Below, in pieces: positions 6,399-15,410 of a stretch of 48,425 bases of DNA (its first letter is position 1; each line of letters opens with the position of its first letter). Below the pieces are notes generated by a model. It saw only the letters and a program-made list of their open reading frames with translations. It was not told where the DNA came from and did no database searches. This DNA comes from Pseudomonas sp. GM74 (GTDB taxonomy: Bacteria; Pseudomonadota; Gammaproteobacteria; Pseudomonadales; Pseudomonadaceae). The DNA lies in NCBI RefSeq assembly GCF_000282455.1, contig NZ_AKJG01000074.1, positions 1 to 48,425 of the forward strand. Direction: 5' to 3'. A program made the translations under genes and the position numbers.

Positions 6399-7091
6399 TT
6401 AGATCGATCCGATCTCTTCAGCGCTCAGTGGCCGGTATTCGCCCGGTTTCAACGCGTCGTCGAGCACCAGCGGCCCCATGCGTTCGCGGTGCAGGCGCAT
6501 CACCTTGTTGTTGAAGTGGCCGAACATGCGCTTGACCTGGTGATAACGGCCCTCAACGATGCTCAGGCGTGCGCATTTTGGCCCGAGCAGCTCTAGCCCG
6601 GCCGGTTGCGTGGTGAGGTCTTCGAAGGCGAAGTACAGCCCTTGGCTGAACGTGATCGCGTATTCGGGGCCGATGTCCTGCTCGGTCTCGACGTAATAGA
6701 CCTTGGGCAGTTTGGTCTGCGGTTGGGTCAGGCGCCGCGACCAGCTGCCGTCGTTGGTGATCAGCATCAGGCCGGTGGTGTTGAAGTCCAGGCGTCCGGC
6801 GATGTGCAGTTCGTCCTTGTCCGGTTCCTGGATCAGATCGAGCACGGTCGGGTGCTGCGGATCCCGGGTGGCGCTGACGCATCCGGCGGGCTTGTGCAAC
6901 ATGAAGTGGCGCAGGGGTTTGCCGAGTTGCAGTACTTCGTTGTCGACTTCGACTCGGCTGAATTCGCGGACTTCGCTGTGCGGGTCGCTGACGACTTTTG
7001 CGTCAACCCTGACGCGTTTTTCCACCAGCAACAGGCGCACCTGCTTACGGTTGAAGCACGGCAGGTTGCTGAGGAAACGGTCGACACGCAT
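6399..7091 (-). CDS. rsuA: 16S rRNA pseudouridine(516) synthase
   Basis: The product is 230 residues. It converts uridine 516 of 16S rRNA to pseudouridine during small-subunit assembly. An N-terminal S4 RNA-binding domain (residues 1-60, MRVDRFLSNL...) is followed by the synthase domain with the catalytic aspartate in GRLDFNTTGLML (Asp102, the same number as in E. coli RsuA). The KPAG motif at 67-70 and GRYHQVKRMF in the last third are typical. The start lies 34 bases after the small Cys-rich gene on the same strand, so it is probably the last gene of a unit with that gene and the diguanylate cyclase. Confidence 0.9.
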   Translation of the reverse strand: MRVDRFLSNLPCFNRKQVRLLLVEKRVRVDAKVVSDPHSEVREFSRVEVDNEVLQLGKPLRHFMLHKPAGCVSATRDPQHPTVLDLIQEPDKDELHIAGRLDFNTTGLMLITNDGSWSRRLTQPQTKLPKVYYVETEQDIGPEYAITFSQGLYFAFEDLTTQPAGLELLGPKCARLSIVEGRYHQVKRMFGHFNNKVMRLHRERMGPLVLDDALKPGEYRPLSAEEIGSI

Positions 7092-7125
7092 GACTTAAGG
7101 ATCGGTAGGGAAAGGGGCGCGCATC

Positions 7126-7344
7126 TTACTTGATCGACCCGGACGCTGCTTGCAACTGCGCCTCGACCTCGGCACAGCGCGGGCACAGACACGAGGCGTC
7201 GCGCAGTTCCGCCGGCAGCGCCTGGAGCACGGCCGGGTCGATGCTGACGCCGTAGCACCAGCAGGCGCGGTCAGCGGTTCGCGGGTCGGCCAGGGTGCAG
7301 TCGTTGGGGGCGCCGCAGGCGGGGCAGAGGTCAGGCTGGTTCAT
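7126..7344 (-). CDS. Cysteine-rich CWC family protein
   Basis: The product is 72 residues with seven cysteines, including CPAC (7-10), CWC (28-30) and CLCPRC (52-57). This is the pattern of the cysteine-rich CWC family, which is common in proteobacteria and of unknown function; a bound zinc is likely. The start at 7344 overlaps the last 14 bases of the diguanylate cyclase gene, so translation is probably coupled. In Pseudomonas such genes commonly sit beside rsuA, as here. The function is not known. Confidence 0.8.
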   Translation of the reverse strand: MNQPDLCPACGAPNDCTLADPRTADRACWCYGVSIDPAVLQALPAELRDASCLCPRCAEVEAQLQAASGSIK

Positions 7345-8824
7345 AGCTGGAGTGAGGTTTTTCCACGCAGGTGCGGTTACGGCCGGTTTGCTTGGCACGA
7401 TACATCGCATGATCCGCCCGTGACAGCAGGCTGTGCAAGGTGTCATCGGGCTGCAGGGTGGTGAGGCCGATGCTCACTGTCAGTTGCAAGGCTTTGTCGT
7501 TGTAGGCATAGAGCTGTTGTTCCACGTGCTGACGAATTTTCTCGGCAATCATCAGACCGGTCTTACCGTCGGTGTCCTTGAGCAGCACGATGAACTCTTC
7601 ACCGCCCCAGCGGCAGACGATGTCGGAGTGCCGCAGGCAACTTTCCAGATCCCGGGCGAAACCGGTCAGTACCTGGTCGCCGGCCAGGTGGCCGTAGGTG
7701 TCGTTCAACGCCTTGAAATGGTCGAGGTCCAGCAGCAAGGCGGTCAGGGGCCTGGGCTCGCGCCGGGCTTCGTGCATGGCTTGCGCGGCCAGCAGGTCGA
7801 AGCCACGACGGTTGGGCAGTTCGGTCAGGCTGTCGAGGATGGCCTGGGCCTGGATCTTGTCCTGATAGCGTTTGATCACCCGGTTGAGCAAGGCCAGCAC
7901 GATCAAGGTCACCAGCAGGCAGATCAACAGGTTGAGGTACAGCGACTGGCGGATTTCACCAAGGGCGCTGTCTTCGCGTTTGTCGACGAACAGGTACCAG
8001 TTCAGCTCCGGGATAAACCGCACGTTGAGGAAATGCCCCTGGCCCTGCACGGAGTATTCGTAACTGCCGCTGTGGGGTTTGGGCAGCCGGCTGACCAGGT
8101 CTTTCATGCTGTCGAGTTCGCTGAGTTTCTGCCCGATGTGCGCACCCTGCGGCCCCCCTTCGGCGCCGGTGAGCACCAGGCGCCCGAAGTTGTCGACGAA
8201 ATACACACTGCGTTGATAACGTTGCTGGTACTTGTCGATCAACTTGATCACGGCGTCGACGGTCAGGCCAACCCCGGCCGCGCCGATGAATCGGCTGTTG
8301 TAGTCGTAGACCTTGTAGTTGATGAAGAAGGTCAGGTTGTCCTTGTTGGCGAGGTCCGGGTCGACGTTGATCTCGTACGGATCCTTCATGTCCCGCACGC
8401 GAAAGTACCAGGCATCGCGGGGCTCGGTGGTCTTGACCTGCTTGAACACACCCTTGGCATGGTAGTAGGTCAGGCTGGTGTTGGAGACGAAGAACGCGGT
8501 GTAGGCGCCGTAGTGGGTCATGACCTCGTTGAGGTAACGGGTCATCTGGTCAGAGTCTTTCTCACCGTTGACCACCCAGTCGCGCATGAAGGTGTCGCGG
8601 GCCATCATCGAGGAAATCAGGATCGGCCTGACAAGGTCTTTCTGGATTTCCGAGTAGACCGTGTCCGACGTCAGCGGCAGTTCGGTGTTGACGATGTTGT
8701 CGCGGATCGAGGCCCGGGAGGCGTAGTAACTGAGGAAGGAGGTGGCGAGGAAACCTGCGCCCAGCAACGCGACCAGCGTGAGTACCAACGAACGTTGAGA
8801 GTACAGCGGCGAGCGAAGCGGCAT
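7331..8824 (-). CDS. Membrane diguanylate cyclase with dCache-type sensor domain
   Basis: The product is 497 residues. Membrane segments at about 13-34 and 295-315 enclose a periplasmic region with a double Cache look (DAWYFRVRDMKDPYEINVDPD, YNSRFIGAAGVGLTVD), which usually binds small ligands. The GGDEF domain (about 330-490) starts DSLTELPNRRGF and has the active site GGEEF at 407-411. The inhibitory I-site RHSD at 398-401 is exactly five residues before it. It should therefore be an active cyclic-di-GMP synthase with product inhibition, driven by a periplasmic signal I cannot identify. It overlaps the CWC gene downstream. A REP pair lies between it and allophanate hydrolase. Confidence 0.9.
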   Translation of the reverse strand: MPLRSPLYSQRSLVLTLVALLGAGFLATSFLSYYASRASIRDNIVNTELPLTSDTVYSEIQKDLVRPILISSMMARDTFMRDWVVNGEKDSDQMTRYLNEVMTHYGAYTAFFVSNTSLTYYHAKGVFKQVKTTEPRDAWYFRVRDMKDPYEINVDPDLANKDNLTFFINYKVYDYNSRFIGAAGVGLTVDAVIKLIDKYQQRYQRSVYFVDNFGRLVLTGAEGGPQGAHIGQKLSELDSMKDLVSRLPKPHSGSYEYSVQGQGHFLNVRFIPELNWYLFVDKREDSALGEIRQSLYLNLLICLLVTLIVLALLNRVIKRYQDKIQAQAILDSLTELPNRRGFDLLAAQAMHEARREPRPLTALLLDLDHFKALNDTYGHLAGDQVLTGFARDLESCLRHSDIVCRWGGEEFIVLLKDTDGKTGLMIAEKIRQHVEQQLYAYNDKALQLTVSIGLTTLQPDDTLHSLLSRADHAMYRAKQTGRNRTCVEKPHSSYEPA

Positions 8825-8944
8825 GGCAGTTCCGTTGGCAGTGGTCCGATGGCAGGCATTCTAATGGCACTGCAGGGGAAAAACTGCGGCATTTGCAGAA
8901 TGAATCGGCAAGCATCAAGGGCTGTGGTGCCTGAGCCGACGCCT

Positions 8945-9006
8945 TCGCGGGCAAGCCCGCTCCCACAGGTACAGCGCGGTCCTTGTGGGAGCGGGCTTGC
9001 CCGCGA
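8945..9006. repeat. REP pair (inverted)
   Basis: Perfect arms TCGCGGGCAAGCCCGCTCCC and its inverse flank a short loop, nine bases beyond the stop codon of allophanate hydrolase (minus strand). The strong hairpin at the end of a seven-gene operon may help end or protect the mRNA. Confidence 0.85.
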
Positions 9007-9015
9007 ATCGAGAGA

Positions 9016-10794
9016 TCAACGCAGATTTTTCAGGTAGGCCCGCCACCCGCCCAAATGGCTGATGTTCACCGCGCCCTCCAGCCCATAGGCCTCGCAGATA
9101 AACCCGCTCTCCCAGCGACCATCCGCCAGTTGTACCTTGCCCAACCCCAATGGCGCCGGAATCCCGGTCAGGAACGACCCCAACTCGCTGCTCGGCAACT
9201 CCCAGACCTCCACCGCAATCGCCACGCCGCCATCCTTCACGCGGACCATGCCCGGACGAAACGGCGGGCCGCCGGCCAGGGCATGGAGTTGATAATCCGG
9301 CGAGCTGAATGTCGTTTCCATCAAACGGGCACCGCGCTGCTTGAGCTGCCAGTTCAACGCCAACCCGTCCAGGTGCGCACCGCAGACCACCAGCCGCGCC
9401 CGATCATGGCGGGCAATCGTCGCCGGTGCAGGCGCGGCCAGGCCCTGCTGGCGCTGCAGGGCATCCGCCACGCTCAACAGATACTGATCGGTGAAGGCGC
9501 GGCCAAACAGCGTCACGCCCCAGGGCATGCCGTTGTCCATGAATGCGCTGGGCACGGCGACGGCGGCGAAGTCGAGCAGGTTCATGAAGTTGGTGTAGTA
9601 GCCCAGTTGCGAATTGCGCAGCACCGGTTCGACCTCGAGTTCCGCCAGCGTCACCGGACGGCCGATGGTCGGTGTGACGACGCAATCCAGGCCTTCCAGC
9701 GCTGTGTCACACAGGGCTTTGAGCGCTTGCAGCCGGTATTGGGCGCGGAAAGTTTGTACGCCATCGACAGCGGGTGCCTTGGCCAAAACGGCGCGAATCA
9801 CCGGCAACACGGCCTCGGGTTTTTGCGCCATCAACTCCCCGGTCACGCTGTAGCGTTCGGCCACCCACGGGCCTTCATAGAGCAAGCGTGCGGCCTCCAG
9901 GAACGGCGACAGGTCCAGTTCCACCGCTTCGCCGCCCAGGGCCTTGAGGCGGTCGATGGCATCACCGAACAACAGCGGGCCTTCAGGGCAACCGAAGAAT
10001 TGCAGGTCCTGTGCACGGGGTACGCCGAAACGGAAGGGGCGTGGTGTACCGAACGCCGAGCCGTCGTTCCACAGTGGATTGCTGCGGCTGTATTCGTCCC
10101 GTGGGTCGAGGCGTGCGGTGAGCGCCAGCAACTGACTGGCCTCCCGCGCCGTGGCGGTGAAAGTGGTGACACAATCCAGCGTACGACAGGCCGGAACCAC
10201 GCCGGCCGTCGAGATCAGGCCCTTGGTGGCTTTCAGGCCGACCAGGTTGTTCAACGCCGCCGGCACCCGCCCGGAGCCGGCGGTGTCGGTGCCCAGCGCA
10301 AAACTCGCGACCCCGAGCGCCACCGCCAGCGACGATCCGGCGCTGGAACCGCCCGAGGGATACTCCGGCAATATGCTGTTGGGGCACACGCCGTACGGTG
10401 AGCGGCTGCCGTTGAGCCCCGTGGCGAACTGGTCGAGGTTGGTCTTGCCCAACGGGATCGCACCAAGGGCCAGCAATTGTTCGACGATGGTCGCCGAACG
10501 CTCCGGCACGTAGGCGAATGCCGGGCACGCCGCGGTGGTCGGAATGCCCGCCAGGTCGATGTTGTCCTTGATCGCAAACGGCACGCCGTACAGCGGCAGG
10601 CTGTCGAAGTCGCGACCGTCGAGGGCAGCGAGGTAGGGCTCCAGTTCATCGACACTGAGCAAGTGGATGAACAGGTGATAGTCCGGGTTCAGCGCGGCGG
10701 CTTTGTCCCGCAGTTGCAGCAGCAATTGCCGTGGCGTGGTGCGGCCGTCGCGATAAGCGTCGCGCAGGGCGTCGAGTTGCAGATTGATGTTCAT
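9016..10794 (-). CDS. atzF: Allophanate hydrolase
   Basis: The product is 592 residues. It hydrolyses allophanate to ammonia and CO2, the last step of the pathway. The amidase-signature domain has the triad Lys76 (AIKDNID), cis-Ser151 (PSGGSSAGSS) and nucleophile Ser174 (GTDTAGSGR). The C-terminal AtzF domain (about 470-592) includes LVVCGAHLDGLALN and ends near HLGGWRAYL. The start at 10794 was chosen for MNINLQLDALRDAYRDG, which fits the family; it lies 25 bases after the carboxylase stop. It is the last gene of the riboswitch-controlled guanidine operon, so its substrate most likely comes from carboxyguanidine rather than from urea. Confidence 0.93.
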   Translation of the reverse strand: MNINLQLDALRDAYRDGRTTPRQLLLQLRDKAAALNPDYHLFIHLLSVDELEPYLAALDGRDFDSLPLYGVPFAIKDNIDLAGIPTTAACPAFAYVPERSATIVEQLLALGAIPLGKTNLDQFATGLNGSRSPYGVCPNSILPEYPSGGSSAGSSLAVALGVASFALGTDTAGSGRVPAALNNLVGLKATKGLISTAGVVPACRTLDCVTTFTATAREASQLLALTARLDPRDEYSRSNPLWNDGSAFGTPRPFRFGVPRAQDLQFFGCPEGPLLFGDAIDRLKALGGEAVELDLSPFLEAARLLYEGPWVAERYSVTGELMAQKPEAVLPVIRAVLAKAPAVDGVQTFRAQYRLQALKALCDTALEGLDCVVTPTIGRPVTLAELEVEPVLRNSQLGYYTNFMNLLDFAAVAVPSAFMDNGMPWGVTLFGRAFTDQYLLSVADALQRQQGLAAPAPATIARHDRARLVVCGAHLDGLALNWQLKQRGARLMETTFSSPDYQLHALAGGPPFRPGMVRVKDGGVAIAVEVWELPSSELGSFLTGIPAPLGLGKVQLADGRWESGFICEAYGLEGAVNISHLGGWRAYLKNLR

Positions 10795-10819
10795 GGCATG
10801 AGTCCTTTTCAGAATGGGT

Positions 10820-13800
10820 TCAGTCGAGTTCCAGCACCACGACACGCTGCCCGGCGCGCACCGCCGAACCCGGTTGCACGCGAATCTCGCGCACCACGCC
10901 GGCCATTGGCGCGAGCAAGGGAATTTCCATCTTCATCGACTCCAGGATCACCAGCACATCGCCGGCCTCGACGCGGTTGCCGGCTTCGACCTGGACCTGC
11001 CAGAGGTTGCCGGCGATGTGGCTGTCGATGCTCTGTTGGCCGTTTGCCAGCGGTGCATCTTCGGTGGCCTCCGGAGCCGGTTCTTCACTGTCGAAATGCG
11101 CCTGGCCACTGGCGATCCAGCGTTCGCGCTCGGCATTGAATGCGCCTTTTTGCTGATCGCGAAACGCGTCGATGGTCTCGGCTTCCCGGGCCAGGAACGC
11201 CTGGTAATCCGCCAGGTTCAACTGACTGTGCTCGATGTTCAGGTCGAAGCGCCCGAGGGGGAAATCCCGGCGGATGCGCAGCAGTTCATCGGCGCTGACC
11301 GGGTAGAAACGGATCTGGTCGAAAAACCGCAGCAACCAGGGTTTGCCATCGAACGCGGTAACTTCGCGGTAGCGGTTCCACATCTGCAACGTGCGCCCGA
11401 CAAACTGATAGCCGCCGGGGCCTTCCATACCGTAGACGCACATGTAGGCGCCACCGATGCCCACAGAGTTTTCCGCGGTCCAGGTGCGCGCCGGGTTGTA
11501 CTTGGTGGTTACCAGGCGATGGCGCGGGTCGAGCGGGGTGGCGACCGGTGCGCCGAGGTAGACGTCGCCCAGGCCCATCACCAGGTAACTGGCGTCGAAC
11601 ACCGTGCGCTGCACTTCGTCGAGGTTCGGCAGGTCGTTGATGCGGCGGATGAACTCCAGGTTGCTCGGGCACCACGGCGCGTCCTTGCGCACCGTGGTCA
11701 TATATTTCTCGATGGCCAACTGGCACGCAGGGTCGTCCCAGGATAGTGGTAGATGCACGATGCGCGAGGGCACTTGCAGGTCCTTGGCGGCGCACACGGC
11801 GTCCCATTCGCCAGCGACGATGCCGAGCAGGTCGGACAGCGGCAGTTGCTCGGGCTGATAGTGGATTTGCAGCGAACGGATGCCCGGCGTCAGGTCGATC
11901 ACGCCGTGCAGGACTTTGCTTTCCAGCGCCTGCATCAGAGCGTGGGCGCGGAAGCGCAGGACCAGGTCCAGTTCCGGGGCGCCGATTTCGAGCAGTAGGT
12001 GAGTATCGCCCGACAGCCTCGCGACCAGTTGCGTGTCTCCCTGACCCAACTCCAAAACAACAGGCGACTTAATACCCTGTGGGAGCTGGCTTGCCAGCGA
12101 TGAAGTTGATGCGGTGTCGGGTCGGGCCTCATCGCTGGCAAGCCAGCTCCCACAGGTATCCCATTTGCGGGCCAGTGATCGGGCAGTCTGCAAATCTACC
12201 GGCACAAACTGCACCTTGTCCCCGGCCTTGAGCTGCCCAAGTTGCCAAAGATCCGCCTCGATCACCGTCACCGGGCACACGAACCCGCCAAGGCTCGGGC
12301 CATCCGGGCCGAGGATGACCGGCATGTCACCGGTAAAATCCACCGCGCCGATCGCATAAGGATTGTCGTGGATGTTCGACGGATGCAAACCGGCTTCACC
12401 GCCGTCGGCGCGCACCCACTCAGGCTTCGGTCCGATCAAGCGAATGCCGGTACGGCTGGAGTTGAAATGCACTTCCCACTGCGTGGCGAAGAAGGTGCCG
12501 ATGTAGTTTTCCGTGAAGTATTCCGGGGCACCGTGAGGGCCGTAGATCACGCGAATCTGCCGAATCGCCGGCAGGTCGGTGACCTGCTCGTCAGCCAGTT
12601 GCTGACCGGCACTGCGGTCATTGAGGGCTGGCAGGTGCAACACATCACCGGCGCGCAACGCGCGACCGCCGTGACCACCAAACTGACCCAGGGTGAAGGT
12701 GCTTTTGCTGCCCAGATAATCCGGTACCTGCAGGCCGCCACGCAGGCACAGATAGCTGCGGGCGCCTGCGCCTGCGATGGTGCCAAGGCTCAACGCCGCG
12801 CCCGCTGGAATCAGCAGTGCCGTGTTCATCGGTACGCGTTCACCGTTGAGCAACAATGGAATCACCGCGCCAGTCACCGCCACCACCGCCTCGCAATTGA
12901 AGCGCAACAACGGCCCGCTCATGGTGACTTCCAGCGCCGCCGCGCCTTCGTCATTGCCCAGCAAACGGTTACCCAGACGCAGCGCCCGGTTGTCCATCGG
13001 CCCCGATGGCGGCACGCCAACCGCCCAGTAACCGAGACGGCCGGGATAGTCCTGAACGCTGGTTTGCGTACCGGCGCTGAGCACTTCAAAGGTGTTGGCT
13101 TGATACACCAGGCCTTCCAGGCAACGGGTCCACGGCTGGCCACTGGCGAAAGGTGCATCGAGCAGAATCTGCCGCAGGTAATCGCGGTTGGTTTCCACGC
13201 CGTAGAGCAGGCTGGCCCCCAGCGCCTGATGCAGGTCAGCGGTGGCCTCTTCGCGAGTCGGGGCCCAACTGATGACCTTGGCGATCATCGGGTCGAAGTA
13301 GGGCGCAATCTCGCAGCCAGCTTCGACCCAGGTGTCGATACGCAGTTCAATGCCATTGGCCACCGGGAAATCCACGGCAGTAAGCAAGCCTGGACTCGGT
13401 TGAAAGTCGCGGCCCGGATCTTCGGCATACAACCGCGCCTGGATCGCATGGCCCACCGGTTTCAAACCTTGCATCAGTTCGCTCAGGGGCGGCAGATCAC
13501 CGGCCGCCAGTTGCACCATCCAGCGCACCAGGTCGACACCCCACACCTGTTCGGTGACACCGTGTTCCACCTGCAAACGGGTGTTCACTTCCAGGAAGTA
13601 AAAGCGCCGGGCCTCGCTGTCGAACACAAACTCCACGGTGCCGGCGCTGCGGTAATTCACTGCCTTGGCCAATTTGATCGCCGCTGTGCACAGCTCTTCG
13701 ACCATGCCGTCGGGCAGGTTCGGCGCCGGGGTTTCTTCGAGGACTTTCTGGTTGCGTCGTTGCACCGAGCAATCACGCACGCCGAGGGCGATCACGTCAC

Positions 13801-14452
13801 CGTGACCGTCGCCGAACACCTGCACTTCCAGGTGCCGGGCGCGCTGGATGTACTTCTCGATGAACACTCCGGCGTCGCTGAAATTGTTCTGGCCCAGGCG
13901 CTTGACCGCTTCGAAGGATTCGCTCAACTCGGCCGCGCTGCGGCATACGCGCATGCCGATGCCGCCACCGCCAGCGGTGCTCTTGAGCATCACCGGGTAG
14001 CCGACCTGTTCACCAGCCAGCAGCGCGGCATCGAGGCTGTCGAGCAGTTCGGTGCCTTCGAGCATCGGCACGCCGTGTTGTTTGGCCAGGGCGCGTGCGG
14101 TGTGCTTGAGGCCGAACACCCGCAGTTGTTCGGGTGTCGGTCCGATAAAGGCAATGTTGACGGCCTCGCAGGCTTCGGCGAACGCGGCGTTTTCCGAGAG
14201 AAAGCCGTAGCCGGGATGGATCGCGGTGGCGCCGGTGGACTTGGCGATGGCGAGGATCTTGTTGACCGCCAGGTAAGTTCCGGCCGCTGCACCCTCACCG
14301 AGGCTGTGGGCCTCATCGGCTTGCAGGATGTGCAGGCTGGCGGCATCGGCTTCGGAGTACACGGCAACGCCCGGCACTTGCAGCTCCCGCAAGGTCCGCA
14401 GGATGCGGCAGGCAATGGCGCCACGGTTGGCAATCAGGACTTTTTCGAACAT
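10820..14452 (-). CDS. Biotin-dependent guanidine/urea carboxylase
   Basis: The product is 1210 residues. Domains in order are: biotin carboxylase (1-445, from MFEKVLIANRGAIACRILRTL, with the glycine-rich loop TAGGGGIGMR), the KipA/KipI-like carboxyltransferase (about 480-1040) and a biotinyl domain with ESMKMEIP (Lys1174). ATP and bicarbonate charge biotin, and the carboxyl group is passed to the substrate. The family was named for urea. Members in operons with a guanidine-I riboswitch and two DUF1989 genes have been shown to prefer guanidine, and that full context is present here. Residues of about 766-793 are encoded by a REP hairpin inserted in frame between the two carboxyltransferase halves. 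I cannot tell from sequence whether the enzyme stays active. Confidence 0.9.
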   Translation of the reverse strand: MFEKVLIANRGAIACRILRTLRELQVPGVAVYSEADAASLHILQADEAHSLGEGAAAGTYLAVNKILAIAKSTGATAIHPGYGFLSENAAFAEACEAVNIAFIGPTPEQLRVFGLKHTARALAKQHGVPMLEGTELLDSLDAALLAGEQVGYPVMLKSTAGGGGIGMRVCRSAAELSESFEAVKRLGQNNFSDAGVFIEKYIQRARHLEVQVFGDGHGDVIALGVRDCSVQRRNQKVLEETPAPNLPDGMVEELCTAAIKLAKAVNYRSAGTVEFVFDSEARRFYFLEVNTRLQVEHGVTEQVWGVDLVRWMVQLAAGDLPPLSELMQGLKPVGHAIQARLYAEDPGRDFQPSPGLLTAVDFPVANGIELRIDTWVEAGCEIAPYFDPMIAKVISWAPTREEATADLHQALGASLLYGVETNRDYLRQILLDAPFASGQPWTRCLEGLVYQANTFEVLSAGTQTSVQDYPGRLGYWAVGVPPSGPMDNRALRLGNRLLGNDEGAAALEVTMSGPLLRFNCEAVVAVTGAVIPLLLNGERVPMNTALLIPAGAALSLGTIAGAGARSYLCLRGGLQVPDYLGSKSTFTLGQFGGHGGRALRAGDVLHLPALNDRSAGQQLADEQVTDLPAIRQIRVIYGPHGAPEYFTENYIGTFFATQWEVHFNSSRTGIRLIGPKPEWVRADGGEAGLHPSNIHDNPYAIGAVDFTGDMPVILGPDGPSLGGFVCPVTVIEADLWQLGQLKAGDKVQFVPVDLQTARSLARKWDTCGSWLASDEARPDTASTSSLASQLPQGIKSPVVLELGQGDTQLVARLSGDTHLLLEIGAPELDLVLRFRAHALMQALESKVLHGVIDLTPGIRSLQIHYQPEQLPLSDLLGIVAGEWDAVCAAKDLQVPSRIVHLPLSWDDPACQLAIEKYMTTVRKDAPWCPSNLEFIRRINDLPNLDEVQRTVFDASYLVMGLGDVYLGAPVATPLDPRHRLVTTKYNPARTWTAENSVGIGGAYMCVYGMEGPGGYQFVGRTLQMWNRYREVTAFDGKPWLLRFFDQIRFYPVSADELLRIRRDFPLGRFDLNIEHSQLNLADYQAFLAREAETIDAFRDQQKGAFNAERERWIASGQAHFDSEEPAPEATEDAPLANGQQSIDSHIAGNLWQVQVEAGNRVEAGDVLVILESMKMEIPLLAPMAGVVREIRVQPGSAVRAGQRVVVLELD
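12076..12156. repeat. REP hairpin inside the carboxylase gene
   Basis: Perfect 28-bp inverted arms (12076-12103, beginning CCTGTGGGAGCTGGC, and 12129-12156) flank a 25-base loop. The 81-bp unit is the same type as the intergenic REP pairs in this window but lies within coding sequence. Because 81 is divisible by three and no stop arises, the frame is kept and about 27 extra residues (including CGSWLASDEA and SSLASQLPQG) are translated. Confidence 0.9.
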
Positions 14453-14757
14453 GGCATAACCCCCGGAGGCGATAGCGCATCAGCCTCGACTGGGATGCGG
14501 GCCGTCCCGCAGTTTTTCGAAAGGCACCGGGGTCGTCCCCGGTGGCAGAATCAGATTTCTTCAATTCACCGCCGAACCCCTGTGGGAGCGAGCTCGCTCG
14601 CGATGACGTCAGCACTTTCAACATTGATGGTGACTGACACACCGCTATCGCGAGCAAGCTCGCTCCCACAGGGTTACTCAGTGTTTTTACTTTTTCAGGC
14701 ACTGCCCCGAACGGGCCTGGCACAAGGCAAACAACCAACGGCGCAGTCTCGGGAGTT
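14453..14757. other. 305-base gap inside the guanidine operon
   Basis: This space separates the second DUF1989 gene from the carboxylase gene, although the other genes of the operon nearly touch. It contains a REP pair (14581-14670), a possible 26-codon ORF (14687-14767), and about 100 bases before the carboxylase start with GC-rich short repeats (GCACCGGGGTCGTCCCCGGTGGC, a hairpin of arms CACCGGGG and CCCCGGTG near 14527-14550). The hairpin could separate mRNA segments. Confidence 0.5.
14581..14670. repeat. REP pair (inverted)
   Basis: TGTGGGAGCGAGCTCGCTCG at 14581 and its near inverse CGAGCAAGCTCGCTCCCACA ending at 14670 flank about 50 bases, within the guanidine operon. Confidence 0.85.
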
Positions 14758-14767
14758 TCAGTTCCAT
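14687..14767 (-). CDS. Candidate 26-residue ORF overlapping the DUF1989 stop
   Basis: An ATG at 14765-14767 lies within the last codons of the preceding gene (GTATGGAACTGA), so a ribosome ending there could restart. The frame gives [20 protein letters not shown] plus six residues (GQCLKK), ending TAA. The composition is basic with a short hydrophobic patch. I do not recognise it. It may be only a chance frame in the spacer. Confidence 0.25.
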   Translation of the reverse strand: MELKLPRLRRWLFALCQARSGQCLKK

Positions 14768-15399
14768 ACCAGCAGCTCCGCAGGAGTGGGGTTGTAGGCG
14801 TTGCACGGGTTGTTCAGTTGCGGGCAGTTGGAGATCAGCACGATCACGTCCATCTCGGCCCGCAGGTCGACGTACTTGCCCGGCGCGGAAATTCCGTCTT
14901 CGAACGTCAGCCCGCCGTCGGCAGTGACCGGTACGTTCATGAAGAAGTTGATGTTCGGCCCGATGTCGCCCTTGCCCAGCCGGCCATCGTGAGCACAGGC
15001 GCGCAGGTAGTTGTCGCGGCAGCTGTGCATGTAGCGTTTTTCCAGGGCGTAGCGCACGGTGTTGCTCTCTTGTGCGCAGGCGCCGCCCAGGGTGTCGTGA
15101 CGCCCGCAAGTGTCGGCGACGATGGTCAGCATCGGCTTGCCGAGGTTGGAATAGAGCACGCTGCCGGTGCTCAGGTACACGCTGTTTTGCCGACGCAGGG
15201 TGCGCTGCACGTCGTAGCGCTCCCTGGGATTGGCGACGCTGTAGAACAAGGTGTCGACAGCCTGGTTGCCTTCCAGGTCGAGGATGCGCAGGGTCTGTCC
15301 GGCCTTGACCTCCATCAGCCAGGGTTCGCCGGCGGGGATGGTGGTGCGGTAGACGGCCGTTTCAGGCGACTGTGGAACGGTGGCGATTGCGAGTGACAT
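14758..15399 (-). CDS. DUF1989 protein, carboxyguanidine deiminase subunit (shorter)
   Basis: The product is 213 residues of the DUF1989 family, formerly 'urea carboxylase-associated protein'. Family signatures are [28 protein letters not shown] (likely metal-binding Cys/His), and [10 protein letters not shown]. In guanidine-degrading bacteria the paired DUF1989 proteins form a two-subunit enzyme that removes ammonia from carboxyguanidine to give allophanate, which fits their place between the carboxylase and the importer. It starts 11 bases after the longer partner, so the two are probably co-translated. The assignment to subunit A or B is left open. Confidence 0.85.
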   Translation of the reverse strand: MSLAIATVPQSPETAVYRTTIPAGEPWLMEVKAGQTLRILDLEGNQAVDTLFYSVANPRERYDVQRTLRRQNSVYLSTGSVLYSNLGKPMLTIVADTCGRHDTLGGACAQESNTVRYALEKRYMHSCRDNYLRACAHDGRLGKGDIGPNINFFMNVPVTADGGLTFEDGISAPGKYVDLRAEMDVIVLISNCPQLNNPCNAYNPTPAELLVWN

Positions 15400-15410
15400 G
15401 GCAGCGATCC

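Noticed and set aside
7433..9037. Long plus-strand frame opposite the diguanylate cyclase
   Set aside because: Antisense shadow; no ribosome site, no recognisable domain, and it runs through a REP pair.
8983..10401. Long plus-strand frame opposite allophanate hydrolase
   Set aside because: Antisense shadow of a gene with full catalytic residues on the other strand.
12242..14797. Very long plus-strand open frame (851 codons) opposite the carboxylase gene
   Set aside because: It is the antisense shadow of a GC-rich gene; its composition (many His, Gln, Arg) and lack of domains show it is not a protein gene.
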